From Phellopilus nigrolimitatus (taxonomy: Eukaryota > Basidiomycota > Agaricomycetes > Hymenochaetales > Hymenochaetaceae): a stretch of DNA of 64,000 nt. The stretch covers positions 124,001 through 188,000 of the forward strand of contig JAJOHG010000024.1 in assembly GCA_021029095.1 (NCBI GenBank), given 5' to 3'. Below the pieces are notes generated by a model. It did no database searches, was not told the origin of the DNA, and saw only the letters and a list, made by a program, of their open reading frames with translations. Made by a program: the position numbers and the translations under genes. This document shows positions 1 to 15,431 of the stretch, in pieces (position 1 is the first letter of the stretch; every line of letters starts with the position of its first letter).

Positions 1-210
1 CGTCGACACTCCTTGTACGTAGTGAATTTAGAAAGCAAGGGTTGCGCTATTTGCAATGCAAGTAGTCATAAACACGGGGACACGTGTACGCACGACGGGC
101 AGGAGCTCGTCCATGACGTGCGCGTCGACGAACGGCACCTTAATGACGGAGAACCAGACGAGCGCGTAGAGCGTGGAGAGCACGCCGGCATAGCTCGTGA
201 AGCGCGTCAT
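1..210 (-). CDS. DPM3: DPM3-like dolichol-phosphate mannose synthase subunit 3 (5' exon only)
   Basis: The first exon runs from an ATG at 210 down to about 94 and encodes 39 residues starting MTRFTSYAG, with one hydrophobic helix (YAGVLSTLYALVWFSVI) and an end reading VMDELLPV. A canonical donor (GTGCGT) follows, and the intron leaves the window on the left. Helix, acidic loop, then ELLPV just before an expected PWW second helix is the pattern of fungal Dpm3. This small ER membrane subunit tethers the catalytic Dpm1 of dolichol-phosphate mannose synthase and so supports GPI-anchor and glycan synthesis. The second half is outside the window, so the call rests on 39 residues. Another small membrane protein is possible. 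Confidence 0.5.
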
Positions 211-804
211 TAGAGTGCTAGTAAGCAATTTCAACTCTCCCACGAATACAAAGTGTACAAATCTGAGTTCAGATCGTGTTGTTATCATAACCCTTCGGAC
301 CTCCAGTCTCCCGGCTCAGACTTCACATGTAAATTTCCATGCGCGTAAATACCTGCTCCAGATTCTTGCAATAATCCTACCTATTTTTCTAGCATCAGAA
401 ACTTGAATGTGACCCCATTTGCAAAACTTGGGTTCCTTACAGAATTTACACATGAGGACGTCACTAACCAGCGTATGACCTAATTTACACCTAAACGAAC
501 GTCTCGAAGAACTACGACAGCGTGGACATCCGTGCTGGTGTTTCTTGCTGATGAGACTGGTTCTGACAAGGCGCGACCGGAACAATCTGAGGACAATTTC
601 GGAGCAATATTGTGGAAAGAGTACAACTCGACGACCCGCTAAAGGTATACGCGGTTACTGGTGCACATAAAATCACGGGTATTATTATGGGGCAGTAATG
701 TATACAAATGCATATAAAAATCTCAAGTCCGTAGTAGCAAGCCTCCCGCAGAACAGAGCGGTACATCATTACGCATCGTACTGTAGAAAATGAAAAGATC
801 AATC
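211..804. other. Intergenic region, DPM3 5' side to ppo 3' side
   Basis: No convincing coding sequence. It should hold the promoter of the leftward DPM3-like gene and the 3' untranslated region of the leftward dioxygenase gene. Short ORFs here have neither recognisable motifs nor splice context. Confidence 0.5.
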
Positions 805-3800
805 CTATGCAGGACCTGAGTAGGAAAAAAAAATCGCTCGTACCACAATTTGGAGCGAGCCAGGCCATGGGCTCATGTTGCCCGTGTTGGAGATGTAGAA
901 TCTGTTGTCCGTCTACTCGAAGTCAGTACATGTCGAGGACAGTATTAAAATCACACAACTTACACCGAGTGAGTTTTGGTCGAATCTGGCGCACGTGCCA
1001 GCCGGAGCAGGCGCGCGACGGATGTTCGGCAAGCGGAAGATGATCTTGATGATCTCCGGGATCGTGTCTGCCGCAAAGTCCACACCGGGGCAGTTATGGA
1101 ACCCGGCGCCCTGGAGCTGGTAGCTGTCCTTGGGGCGCGTCGGGTCTACCGCCGTCGGGTTCGGGAAGTCCGCGGGCTAGAAGGAAAAACAATGAGAAAG
1201 AAAGAAAAAACGCAAACGGGGTGAACGGTGCTCTTACATTTAAGTGCGCGTTCTTGAAGCCCGCGAAGAGCAGGTCGCCCGCGCGGACCTGCAGCGGCTG
1301 GAACCCGGCGCCCTGCGGGACGAGGTCGTCCTGCACGGCCGCGCGGAACAGGCCGCCGAACTGCGGGTTCAGGCGCATGCCCTCGCGCACGTACCCGCGC
1401 AGCAGCTCCGCGCCCTTCTTGTCGTCGCGCGCGCACGCCGCGACGAGCTGCGCACGCTCCGCCGCGCGGCTGTCGTCGAGGTAGAAGTCGACGACCTGCG
1501 CGACGGCCTGCGCGTAGTTCACGGACGAGCCGACCGCGAGCCCGATGACGCACGCGACGAGGTCGCGCGTCGGCCGCCCGGACGCGGCGAGGTTGGCGAG
1601 GAAGTCGTGGCACTCTTTCGGCGGCGTCGGCCAGATGGCCTCCTTGACGGACGTGAAGATGCCGACGAGCGGGTTCTGCTGGGGATTAGAAGGGATTTAC
1701 TAGTCATACTGTGTGACACTTACCGACGCCGTGCGTGGAGCAGCCTCTGTGAGGCTCTGCGCGATGAGCCCGTTGATGATCTTCCCGACTTGCGATGCGG
1801 CAGACCGGAGAACCCAGCCGTGCTCCGGCTGAATGTTCTCGAACACGCACATGAACAGGACAGTGAACATGTCGTACACCTCCTGCTCGGTGAAAAGACC
1901 CCGAGGGTTCGCCGCCGTCTTCAATGGGATGCCACACTGTAGAAGAGTTAGATGAAGCTCCCATTTGATTAAAAAAATATCGACTTACAAGCTTGTCTGC
2001 GGCCCAATGCACAGATATCAGATTGATAACGTCCTTGATGATGTCAACGTACGTCCCAGGCACGCCGTCGTACTGGAAGCTCTTCTGCTTGAGCAAGTCG
2101 CGCGTCTTCCCTTTGTACCACTCCACATACTGGCCCACAGAGTCCTTGCTGGGGAAGAGCGCATGCCAAACGAGTGCCTTGTCTACGCTGTGCGTCTTCT
2201 GGTCATCGAAGGTGAGCATGAAGCCGTAGCCGTCCGTGAGCATCTTCATGTCCGCCTCGTAGATCTGGTGGAACTTCTTGAAGTCGTTGAAGACGTAGCG
2301 GATGCCCGTGAGCGTGTTGAGCACCTTCGGGATCGGCGTCGTTTTCGGGCGGTTGAAGTCGTATTTCTCGGCGATCCCGAGCTTCGTGAGGTTCTGGAAC
2401 GTGACTTGCGGTGTGAAAAAGGGGAACAGCGCGTAGACGTTATTCTGCACTGACGGTCAGCGACTGCATAGTCTGCATAAAGAGAATACCTACCGCGGAA
2501 TAGTGCCTCGGCAGATGGCGGAACAGGAGCCTGGGCAGCGCAGCGCCGAAGGCGCCGTTGTCTGGGTCGCGCGCGCAGTCCTGGTAGCCCCACGACGTGA
2601 GGTTGGTAGGCGTGTAGTCGGTCGTGTAGTACCGGTCGCCGCGCACGAGCGCGATCGCATCAGCAAGAATCGCGCGCGTCATCGTGTACCCGCAGCATAT
2701 GCCGCTGCCGGGGCCGAGCGCCATGCAGTCCTCCGCCTGGAGGCCCGGGTACAGCTCGAGGTTGTCGATGTGGTTGTACAGCCTGCGCGCGGCGCCCGCG
2801 ATCTCCGGGTCCGAGGACCACTCCTCGAAGCTCGCGAACTGCTTCAGGCCGAGGAACTTGCGGAACTCGTTCATCGTGCACACGCCCCACTGGCGCGCCT
2901 GCTGCATGCCCATGATCTCGATGATGCGCAGCGCGGCGGGCGTGCCCCGCGCGCGGTACGCGCCCGCGCACTTCTCGGTCGAGTCGTGCAGGATCTTCGC
3001 GAGCTCGTCGTCCGAGAAGGTCCCGTCCGCCTGGCGCTTCATGCTACAAACAAATGGCGTCAATTAAGGAATTACGTGTCTTAAATATGCGCGTACCCTC
3101 CAAATGTACGCTTCTTCGGGTCGGGCTCGACCGTGCTGAAGAGGTTGACCGCAGCCGTCCTGAAATCGCTCAGATCGACCTGGTCGAGCGCCTTCCCGTT
3201 GAAGATCGTGTTGAACTCGTCCTCGGTCCACTTGATGTCCTCCTGGGCTGTGGTGGCGTGCCAGCGGTACAGCACGTTGAACTCGACCGAGACGTGGTTG
3301 CCCTCGCCCCGCGTGATAACCTCGCCGGACTGTGTTTTGATCGGGTCGAAGGGGTTCATGCTCCACGTGTTGCCGTCGCGCCCGAGCCCTAGGAAGCCCG
3401 AGACGTAGTCGCCGAAGATGAGCGCCATGAAGTGACCGCAGTTTACAAGACGCGCGGTCTGGAAGATCTCTTCGTCTTGTTGCGCGCACGCCTTCGGGTC
3501 GCTTGGGGGCGGGTCGCTCCATCGCTTGCGCTCATTGATCTTGAGGAGCATGTTTGCAATGTACTATATAACCGAGCGTTAGAAAGTTTGTTGGAGAGAA
3601 AAAAGAAAAAGGACATCATACGTTATGGTTTCGACTGAAGATCACAAGAAGAGCGCTCGCCGCAGGTGGAAGAAAGCCAAGTCGGTCTTCACTGAAGGTG
3701 TCCGGGTAGAGCATGCCGCGACCTAGCTCTTTGTTGCGCACTTGGTTCTGCGTGAACTGATCATTGCCGTATAGCGGCGAGAGGTCAAGATACGAGGACG

Positions 3801-4606
3801 TGTTGTTCTTGGTCCAGTCCCTGGAGTCAGTGCGGAAGAGCGAGTGGGTGACCAGCGAAGCGAACGCGAACGTGAGGGAGGAGTTGCGACCCGGATGAGG
3901 CTGGAACTGGGAGCGGAGATAGCTTAGTTTGGATCAATAACGAAACAGAAAATCACCCGCTCACGTCGCGAGCCTTCAAGAGTGTGTCGAAGACAAGGCC
4001 CGGGTCCGGAAGAGTGTTCATCGGAAGCGGGTGTCTCCCCTGAACAGAGCGCGCGTATTGCAGTCCGGCCTTTCCCAGCTCGGGCTGCAGCGGATTATTT
4101 CCGCTCCCGTCGGCACTGCGGTAAGAATACTGCGGGCCAAGGAAGGTCGCGGGCGGGTGCGGGAGCGTCTCGTACAGCGTCGCTATTGCCACGTCGTTGG
4201 CCTTGTTCTGCACCGGGCCCGGGGGGAGCTTGGTGATCGCGCTGAGCGCAGTCGTGAAGAAGCCCTTGCGGTCGTCGATGGCCTCTTTGTTGGCGAGGAA
4301 GTTCAGGATGCCCTCGACGGCCTTCGGGTCGCTGATGGGCGCGCCGCGGCGGACGGCCTCTTGCGCATTGTCGACGAGCGTGTAGATGCGCGAGTGCGCG
4401 TCGCTCTTTCCGTTCGTCTCGCCTGCGGCGAGCGCCTCGTAGTCGTAATGCCCGTCAGGCGCGCCGGGGAGGGGGCGGGCGGAGAGGTGGGCGAGTTCGG
4501 CGCCGGACTACAGCACACCTGATAGTTGGACACAGTTATGATCAAGAAAACGCACGAGACTCACGACAAAAAGACTCTGGGTCAAGTCCACAGGTAATTT
4601 CGACAT
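805..4606 (-). CDS. ppo: Fatty-acid dioxygenase / cytochrome P450 fusion (Ppo, linoleate diol synthase family)
   Basis: Multi-exon leftward gene. A short first exon starts at ATG 4606 (MSKLPVDLTQSLFV), is spliced in phase 0 and is followed by SGAELAHLSAR. The N-terminal half is an animal-type haem peroxidase: the distal region includes VTHSLFRTD, then SSYLDLSPLYGND, and the proximal motif NVLYRWHAT supplies the catalytic Tyr and haem-ligand His. The C-terminal half is P450-like, with a helix-K-type REGMRLNP and the Cys-ligand loop GAGFHNCPGVDFAAD near 1090-1120. Ppo enzymes convert linoleic acid to a hydroperoxide (dioxygenase) and isomerise it to diol oxylipins (P450), the psi factors that tune sporulation and secondary metabolism. 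Both active sites look intact. The last small exon and stop near 805 are the least certain part. Confidence 0.88.
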
Positions 4607-4659
4607 GTCTGCAACACTGGGGGAGAGTGAGGGCTAAGCGTCGTTGTTACCGCCCATCG

Positions 4660-4666
4660 TTTTATA
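4660..4666 (-). promoter_or_regulatory. TATA box of ppo
   Basis: TATAAAA on the minus strand lies about 55 bases upstream of the chosen ATG at 4606, within GGGCGGTATAAAACG. Its spacing supports that short first exon as the true start. Confidence 0.5.
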
Positions 4667-7034
4667 CCGCCCAAGTCGGTATCACCATTGCGTTCCTTCC
4701 GCGCCTCTGGCGCCGATCTGTTACTCGGACCTATGGAGGCTGGAAAGATGGAAATGGTAGATCTAGATGCATCAGGAATAGCATCAGGGTAGTGCTGTGC
4801 AACGTCAGGATGTTTCACGGTTTTGAACAGCTCGCGGCCAGGGATGGGAAACAGGTGTTATGGGATCACCGACATCGTCGTCTGAAGAAGAAGACGGAAC
4901 GGAGGAAGGAGCGAAGATACGCGTCGCGTGTTCTGTGTGCACGCGCCATGAAACGCGACCCGAAAACGTGACTTGTCCAGCATCCGCTATCAACGGTCAG
5001 AGCATCTTACTTACTCTTTCTATTAAAGCAACTCACCACGATTGCTCCCGCTGCAATCTTCAAAAGATATTCCTGGTTAATACCCGGTTATTGCTGACTC
5101 CTGGAAAAAGCCATAGGACTATAATCGGCTCTTGTCATTGCGAATACATGGGTCGACGGCCCTGTGGATGCTTGATATCCAAGTTCGGGCATAGGCTGTC
5201 TTCAGATTGACAGAGAGCATGGAAGGCGGAGGGTAACTTCTCTTCGTCGGTGTGTTTTAGTGCACGAAGGGACAAAAGAGAAGACCACTAAAGTCGCTAC
5301 GGTCTAAATCGGTTTGTGCGGCTAAACGAGTCTATTCGAGTCTAGCATTTGTATTTGACATCAACTAATAAGACACAATGCACTGAACGTGATTGGGAGG
5401 CCGTTTGGATCCCTCTCCCGACGAACATGCTCACTGAATTTAGAAAATCCACTCGGAAAGTACCTACGAGACTCTCCCTGGGCCCTCGACCTGACAAGCA
5501 AGATTACCCTTTAATTTCCGCGATTGTCAGGAAAGCTTCCCGCCCTCGATTATGATCTTCTTCGCGAAGAACGTCCTGACAGTGTCTGGGAAGTACCTCT
5601 TCCCAGCCTCGGCAGCTTCTGATCCCGACCCCAATCCAACCAGACTCTGATAGTAAGACTTCGTTCGAATGCCGACTCGCTCGCAGATCGCTGTCTGCCC
5701 GGCCCGCACGCACCCCTCGAAGCTCTCCAACGTAGCGATATTCATTTTACAATTGCTTCCCCGGGTCGCCGAAGCGAAAAAGGTGCCTCGTTTTCGCGTC
5801 CTCGGGATCTCTCCTTTACGTCCTCACAAAGGCCGCCCAGCATTCGCTTCTGTGCGGGCTGCCGTCCCTGTGCACATGCAAGGAGCTCTGCTTCTGCGAT
5901 TTGACAATGGCATATTCCCGATGGACCTGACTGGAAAGGCCGTCCAATAAACGAGGGGTCTCGTGCAAAATCAGCGAATCTCGAGCAGCCGATTGGTTTC
6001 TGGCCCGCCTCCTCTTCGCTCGCCCTTCCAAGCAACTCGGATAGTACCGTGTGGATCTATCGCCCCGGAAGTACGAGCCCATCTGTTATTTGCAATGCCC
6101 GAATCCCGACACGCTCTTACCATTGTCATCTTACGGTTCTCTGCCACTTCGTTGTGTATCCTGCAAGGAAGGAAGGGGAAAGAAACTGCTGATGCCTGTC
6201 ATTCCAGGACGCCTTATCCACGGCCATACCATGACGGCGGAGGAACTCCCTTGAATCTACAGCAAATTCACCTGCGTGTTTGCATACTTTCGCGGGTGCC
6301 TACGATCCCACTGATCTGTTCGTTCACATCGCGCATACCTCGAAGCGAGCTCCAGTGCGCTAGCTAATCTCCTCTAGCGCCATCGATGTGAAAAACCCAA
6401 CAAACCGAAAAAGGGAGACGGCGCAAGAAAAAATATCCCTGGGGTCGGGGGGTCGGGCTTCCTACTTCGGTTCTAACTTACAGGTCGCGGGGATGCTGTA
6501 CAGTACAACGTCGGCTCTCGCGATGGGCAGACACGTCCCGAATTCGCTTCTTCATCGAGCGCAGGACCTCAGGCCTCAGTAATAACTCGTAGCCGCTCCG
6601 CTGCCCAAGCACCACCTCCGGCTCCAGCTCCCGCCGGCGCGCCAAGTTCCGCGCCGTCAGATGCCGCCTAAAATCAAGCCTTACTACATTTGTATTTACA
6701 CAAAACCAGTTTTTGAACTGGGGGTGTGTATGCCTCTTCTCCTTTGGCTCGTGGCCTTCGCTGAGCGAAACATTCCATGAATACAGAGCAGCAAGGTATA
6801 AAAATGTGGTGTACATGTATAATAAGATAAGGAAGCAGCAATGCAGGCATATACAATACAGAGAGCTCAAACGGAAACGGACAGCAACGAGACAGGGGGG
6901 TCATGCGAGCAACGGGTCGAGAGCAGGAAAGCGACAGCAGCACTCAGGGAACATGTATACCAGGATCAACAGAACGGGAAACCGAAACCCAAAAGCTGAG
7001 GTCGAAGTCGGAGCCAGAAAAAGGGGGAACCCGC
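4667..7034. other. Gene-poor region between ppo promoter and SNF1 3' end
   Basis: About 2.4 kb with no recognisable protein. Many overlapping short ORFs occur on both strands, none with family motifs. The best candidate is the 72-residue minus-strand ORF at 5527-5745, listed separately. The last 150 bases probably hold the SNF1 3' untranslated region. Confidence 0.45.
5527..5745 (-). CDS. Small hypothetical ORF (72 aa)
   Basis: ATG at 5745 to TGA at 5527-5529, beginning MNIATLESFEGCVRAG and ending KKIIIEGGKLS. No signal peptide, membrane segment or known motif is visible. Composition is mixed and soluble-looking. It could be an exon of a larger gene, a small unconserved protein or chance. 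It is kept only because it is the most protein-like frame in a 2.4 kb gap. Confidence 0.18.
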   Translation of the reverse strand: MNIATLESFEGCVRAGQTAICERVGIRTKSYYQSLVGLGSGSEAAEAGKRYFPDTVRTFFAKKIIIEGGKLS

Positions 7035-9272
<2,238 letters not shown>

Positions 9273-9559
9273 GGCGGCGAAGGCGGCGGCGGCGACGGGG
9301 ACGACGACAGCAGCAGCAGCAGCAGCGACGACAGCGAAGGGTTGCGGGAGCTTTGCAAGCACTTAGCAGGGTGTTGTCCAGAAACAGCTTTCTATTCGTG
9401 GGAAGGTATGACATAATGAAGTCTCGATAAGGGGTTGCATTCTGCGCCCCGCTAGTTGTCTCCCGCCGTCATCATCAGCGTCGTCGTCGACAACAGCACA
9501 TCGTCAACACCGACCCATCCACACTAGTTCATCATCTCAACGCGCTCCTAGAGTCACTA
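9273..9559. promoter_or_regulatory. Shared divergent promoter of SNF1 and histone H3
   Basis: Only 287 bases separate the two start codons. The part next to SNF1 is a GCA/GACGAC-rich trinucleotide stretch (9290-9345). The part next to H3 is pyrimidine-rich with repeated TCATCA/TCGTCG steps. No clear TATA box was found. Confidence 0.55.
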
Positions 9560-10292
<733 letters not shown>

Positions 10293-10613
10293 GCCCAGTG
10301 CCTATTGCGCTGGCGCCCATACACACGAGTGTCGTTGGTCTGATATGGTATCGTCTGATATGGTATGATTAGTCGGCTGTCGACTTTTTCTAGTTCTCTT
10401 TCGTTTTTCGCTTCTTGTACTGTATTAGTCTGGTCGGACTTGACCGACATGTTCCGTGTTCGTTATGTCTTTTAAACGCTGAATGCTATATATGGGACCG
10501 TCATACCAGTGTGAGATACTTGAAAAACAAGAACACTTGGATCTTCGTTACTTGACTGGGAAAGCGGTCCTGTATGAACGACACAGCAATCTTCTGTGTG
10601 ACGTCGTGGCCAC
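10293..10613. other. 3' intergenic region between convergent H3 and phosphotransferase genes
   Basis: Convergent 3' ends meet here. T-rich tracts at 10380-10420 are compatible with 3' processing of H3. The direct pair ATATGGTATCGTCTGATATGGTATG at 10342-10366 is the only notable structure. No gene seen. Confidence 0.4.
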
Positions 10614-12368
10614 TCATTCACTTTTCCCCTTCTTTGCGCTCGCAAGTTTCGGGTCCGTGGGCGCTCCCGGTATTGCGCTGTGCCACGCGCCGTCTATGCC
10701 CTTCTTCCGCACAGTAAAGCACGCGATGCCGAGGAAGTCGGTGATATCGCCGATGACGAGATAGCAGAAGCGCGCATACGCAACGAAGGAGAGCAACAGT
10801 GAAGCGTACACGGCAAGCGCGATTCTTTCGTACGAATCCTGGAAGAACGGAGGCCGCCCGAACAGGCGCGGGGCGTTCGCGTCGAGCCCCGCGAGCGCGG
10901 AGACGACCCACAGCCACTCCCAGAACGGCATGTCGCGCCGCTGCGTGAGGTGCGCGAGGATCATGCGCCCAACCTGGTGCGCGAACTGCAGGCCCCACGC
11001 GCAGAGGAACGGCACGAAAAGCGGCGAATGCATGATCGTCGACGTGGCGGGTGCGGCGCGGAGAGCCAGAAGACGTGGATGGCGACGGAGAGTGGGAACG
11101 GCAGGAGGCGCAGGAAGGGGCGGAACGAGGAGGAGGGTGAGGAGCGCGTGGCGCGGTGGACGTTTGTGTAGCTGGGAGGGAATATTAACGGACTTCTTGG
11201 ACAAGCGGATGTATGTACCTTGTGACGATATTGAATGCCAGGCCAAATCCGCCAAAGTACATGAACACCTCGTTAAGTGGAACATTAGGTACAATGTCGG
11301 CGATATGATCGAGGTGTTCGAGTCGCAAAAAGGTCAGAGTTCCTTGGTCCCAGAATGCAGGACCTTTGTGTTCAGAGTTGAGCCGGGTAAAATGAGCAAA
11401 AAAGGCACACTTGAAACCCTACCATACACGCCGGTGATAATGTATATGCCAACAATAAGCAGTATTCCCTCGACAGGCCCGGAGAAGACGCCAAGGTATA
11501 GCTGGCCGGTGTGGAATTCTTCCCAGGTGGTGAGATAAAAGTTGGCGAGCGTTGCAACCTGCGAGGAGACAGTCCACCACGATCGACCGAGGTTAAGTGC
11601 GTAACAGGCGAGTATCGCCTCTAGCTAGACGTCCGAAGTCAGTGTAATACAGCATTGGACGTAGTGTATAGAGTAATCCTACTGTAGTGTTTATCGCGTC
11701 GCAGCCTAACTTGATAGTTGAAAGAGTGTATGCGTTTCCGTGCAACAGATTACTCACCATGATCGAACATCTCGCCCAACGGGCCTGCCATCTGCGTTCG
11801 ACGCGCTTGTTTTCTAGAAGAAAACCGTCAGTGCACTTCGACTCATTTGCATTACAGCTTGTACTCACCCGTCTATGGCGTCAAGACTCTGGTATAAGAA
11901 CAATCCGGCCGCCCAGCTGTGCTTCTCGTTAGGCCAATCTTCACGGTTTCATTTGTAGCAGCATACGTGAAGTATATCCATTGCGGAGGCCCAGATGCGT
12001 GTTTCGCGGTGTAATAGGAAGGGTCGTAATACAACATCGTTAGGAAATTCAGGAAAACAAGTGAGAGCCCGGTGAGCGTGATCTGCAGATCAGGAAGGTC
12101 AGTCCGCTGTCGCCAGCTCAAAATTCATTGCTTAAAACATACGGTGTTCGGCGCGACCGACGTCGGCCACAGCTTCACGAGCTGGTTCCAGTACGGGTTG
12201 AGTACATATCTCGACAATATGGACCTGTCCGGCGTGCCGTGGTCAGTTTTAAAATTTCGAGCACGATGTCTCCGTGGCCGCGGCGCAGAACGAGCAACTC
12301 AACTTGTCGACGCTCCTGTACTGGTATTTATTGAGATTTTCGAGGGCGTGCTTCGGAATGTAGCCCAT
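10614..12368 (-). CDS. EPT1: CDP-ethanolamine/CDP-choline phosphotransferase
   Basis: ATG at 12368 gives MGYIPKHALENLNKYQYRSVDK, the characteristic N-terminus of this family. Exons then encode NTITLTGLSLVFLNFLTMLYY, and QWIYFTWAAGLFLYQSLDAIDG joined across an intron (donor GTATGC near 11970, acceptor CACAG). The full CDP-alcohol phosphotransferase motif D-G-x2-A-R-x8-G-x3-D-x3-D is present, split by an intron right after the first DG. The three Asp/Gly positions that bind metal and the CDP substrate are intact. Hydrophobic helices continue to a soluble tail ending KLASAKKGKSE. The enzyme transfers phosphoethanolamine or phosphocholine to diacylglycerol at the ER/Golgi, the last step of the Kennedy pathway. 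Substrate preference (EPT1 or CPT1) cannot be read here. Confidence 0.92.
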
Positions 12369-12591
12369 CGCGGCGAGGGCGGCGCACGACGTGGTCGACG
12401 TCGAGGACAACGTTCTGAGCCAGCTGTGGAGTGCGGTGATCTCTCGAATGAGGGTATCGGCTCTCGGAGATGTGAAGGATGGCACGTGACGCTAACGCGT
12501 TGGTAGCGCGATCGACGCGCCGTTCGCCTTGCGTTCACCCTCGACCCCTTCTCGTCAACTCTCTCGACGACAGCGACGGCAGCAACGAAGC

Positions 12592-13586
12592 ATGCGACGC
12601 GCAACATCTCTACGCTCACACAATGCGCGAAACTCAGTAACCTCACTCTCGGATGACCTGGGCATGCTGCGGGAGGAAGAATCAGCTGAGGATGCGCTTC
12701 GGCGACAGCTCTTAGCAGCGGAACGCGAGAACGATAAGGCTCGTACGAAAACCTCACTGTACCCACTCAAGGCTGATGTGGCCCTATGTAATTTAGCTGA
12801 AAGCTCAGATACTCACGATGCAAGACCAGCTGAGCCAACGTCCGCCTTTAGAGCAAATCCAGGGGCTGGAAAGGGAATACAAGAGTTTGGAGCTGCTTTT
12901 GACGGGAACGCAAAGGGAGAATGAGCGATGTATGGCGGAGATGGAGAGGTAAGCTCCTGTCTTGCCTCTCATAGGACTTGCTGATGTATGTGTTTTATCA
13001 AAGAGGGAAGAACAGGGAGAAGATGCTCGAACGCGAGCTGGCGAAATTGGCGGGCGACAACTGGCAGGTACGTTCTCGCTACGGACTCAAAATACGACCG
13101 CCACTGACAATCAATATAGACCTCGCTAAATATCCCTGCAAACACCAGCGCCTCGAGTCGCAGCGGATTCCTCCGCGCGGGTGACACGTCTTCCTTCTTC
13201 CTCCCCCAGGCGGAGAGCACGGCCGCAATTCTGGACTCGACCTTCGACGCCTCGGCATCCGCGTCTTTCTTCTCTTCTCCGGATGCTATGGATTCGGCAT
13301 CGCCATCGACGCCGCGACAGAACAATCCGCCCGCGAACGCGCAGACACTCAGCTCGGCGCTCGCGCACATCGCGCAGGTGCGCGCGCTCATCCTTGGCAT
13401 GTGCGTGTCTCGCTCTGCGATCTCGTTTGACGGAGAGTTGTCGAGGTCGCTAACGAATGTGCTACTGTACTTAGGGAGGAGCGCATGGAGGCGCGCGAGA
13501 ACCGCCTCACGCAGGAGGTCGCGCGCGCCGAGGGGGAGACGCGCCGATTTGAGGCTGTCAGGCAGGAGGTCGATGGCGTTTCGTGA
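12592..13586 (+). CDS. Coiled-coil protein of unknown function
   Basis: Divergent from EPT1 with 223 bases between starts. Exons fit cleanly at 12592-12742, 12825-12948, about 13008-13067, about 13121-13400 and about 13476-13586. The protein starts MRRATSLRSHNARNSV and contains heptad-rich charged segments (LREEESAEDALRRQLLAAE, EQIQGLEREYKSLELLL, LERELAKLAGDNWQ, MEERMEARENRLTQEVARA) with a Ser/Ala-rich linker. The pattern resembles fungal afadin/alpha-actinin-binding-domain (SSX2IP/Msd1-like) spindle-pole proteins, but this is a resemblance only. It is probably a cytoskeletal or centrosomal scaffold. Exon borders are inferred from frame and GT...AG signals. Confidence 0.6.
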
Positions 13587-14952
13587 GCTTGCTTTGTTCT
13601 ACTGCTTTGTATTGTTTGCTTGCTATGCGTCCATTGCACCCTTGTCGCACGCTTCCGCTTGTCTGTATATTAACCATTCCCGATCTCTTGCTATCATGAA
13701 CTTAGTTTTATCTATTTATATGAAGTGCGAGGTCATGCCTGTCGTTATGCAATTCAATTTGCGGTTCAGTGGACTGTGTCTCTGCTGGAGTACCGGGTGG
13801 ATTAGACACGTCGGAATCTATTGTATTCTGCTTCATACTATAGTACCACTGACAAATTATATATTCATTGTAGAGTCGTCAGGTTGCAGACATGGCTTAT
13901 CCAGTACATTAATACATTTTTTCAAACCACGCAAATTCCTTAGAGAATAACTTGAATTACGGGAGCAGATGTCCAAGAAATTCTTCGAAATTGAGCTTAT
14001 GCGAGTCCTAATCTTTTTCCACAGCTTTATCATGCTTCTGGCTTTCAGCACATACGAGTTCTCATAAACGCACTTTTGAATGAAAAAGAACTATTAGATT
14101 GGCCGTGGAATTGCATGTATCAAGTGCTACATGCATCTAAGCGGAACCTGCACGTTAGTCCCATCTGAACGCGCTGTATAAAATCTCAGGCAGCCGTAGG
14201 ATTCGCGACACCATACTAATTTTGAGTGGACTCGGAGTCACTATTGACGTCCTAGCGGAGTGCAGACGATGAGCACTATATTCTATCAACATGAAGAGGA
14301 TTTCATAAACGACTTTCTGTATTTAGGTATACGTAAGATCCTCAAAGCTAGTCCCCGACTCATAACATGTACCCAACCACCGCCGTGACACTGACAGCGG
14401 CATGCTAACGTTGAAATACGAGGGCGAGGTCACCAGCAGTCGCACACAGAGGTCCGTTTGACCCGTTGGCGGTGGTGGTCTTGAAGTTACAAACAGTCAG
14501 ACTATAATATAGTCTCACTATATGCTAGTTGCTTACTAATCTACCCGTTCTCCGAAACAGTTTTTGCGGGTTCGCAGAGATTCCAATAGCTAAACTGTTT
14601 CTTTGGTGGCTGCGGCGGGGATACCAAGTCCTTACCCCCACAATGTACTGACAATCGCATCCATCACGAGCAAAACTAGCTCCTTGGCCTTTGCATGTTC
14701 GGTTCAGGATCGAAACGAAGCCGCTGCTCTAGCTTCCCTGCACTCATCGACCTCTAGCGCTTGTATCTATCCTTTTTCAATTCAGCGCTATCAGCCCCTT
14801 CCCAGCGCTGTCATCGCCTCCTTTTGATGCTGCAGCCATGCGGCGCGTGATCAAGCCTGGGCGGCATATATAATCAACATCCTCGCTTTCCGATTTCACA
14901 GAAATCGCCGGGAACACTCCTCGCTGTTTACCTCAATCGACTGTCAGTTGTG
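13587..14952. other. AT-rich gene-free stretch
   Basis: About 1.4 kb without a convincing gene. It includes a perfect 7-base inverted repeat with one-base loop (GACTATAATATAGTC at about 14500) and, at 14690-14830, one half of a diverged repeat whose partner lies at 15695-15860 on the other side of the GFA gene. The last 100 bases should be the GFA promoter. Confidence 0.4.
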
Positions 14953-15431
14953 ATGTCTTCAGCACCAGACGATGCTTCGGTCCCGCCCCCCTTCCGCAAG
15001 TGGCCCGAAGGCGCGGAGGTGAAGACGTGGACAGGCGGATGCCATTGCCGCCGCTTCACGTACAAGTTCGAGCACCCAGTGCTCGAGGCGTGCCTGCCCA
15101 TGTCGTGCAACTGCAGTATATGTACACAAAAGGGGAGCTCCATGTGTGCGTATCTGTCATCGATTTTCTCGATTTTCTCATAAAATACGGCTGATGCATA
15201 GTGATCACCAGGTACGGCCCCGAGTCTGCCTTCCGCTTTACCACGGGCTCGTTTGACGAGGCGGCGGTGTACGCGTGGGGCAAGAAGATACTAAAGCGCT
15301 TCTTCTGCCCGACGTGCGGGTGCCAACTTCTGTGGCGCGCGATGGGCCGCGTCGGCGTCAATGTGCGCACGTTCGACGACATCGACGTCGGTAAGCTCGC
15401 GCTCAGGCACATCGATGGGAAGAGTCTGTGA
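14953..15431 (+). CDS. GFA-domain zinc protein (glutathione-dependent formaldehyde-activating family)
   Basis: Two exons: ATG 14953 to about 15144, then about 15209-15431. The intron (GTGCGT...CATAG) joins SSM to LITRYGPESAF in frame. Zinc-ligand motifs in order are GGCHCRRFTY, CNCSICTQKG and FFCPTCGCQLLW, the full Cys set of the GFA/CENP-V fold. Typical family elements FTTGSFDE and VNVRTFDDIDVGKL follow. Members of this fold bind glutathione adducts, and some catalyse formation of S-hydroxymethylglutathione. Many fungal paralogues have unknown substrates, so the exact reaction is not assigned. The 134-residue length is normal for the family. Confidence 0.85.

Noticed and set aside
1244..1942. 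232-codon plus-strand ORF
   Set aside because: Antisense to the P450 half of ppo; no motifs, Arg/Glu-rich shadow.
9273..9362. Longer SNF1 N-terminus with poly-Ala
   Set aside because: Frame is open but begins only with GTG; ATG 9272 gives the conserved start.
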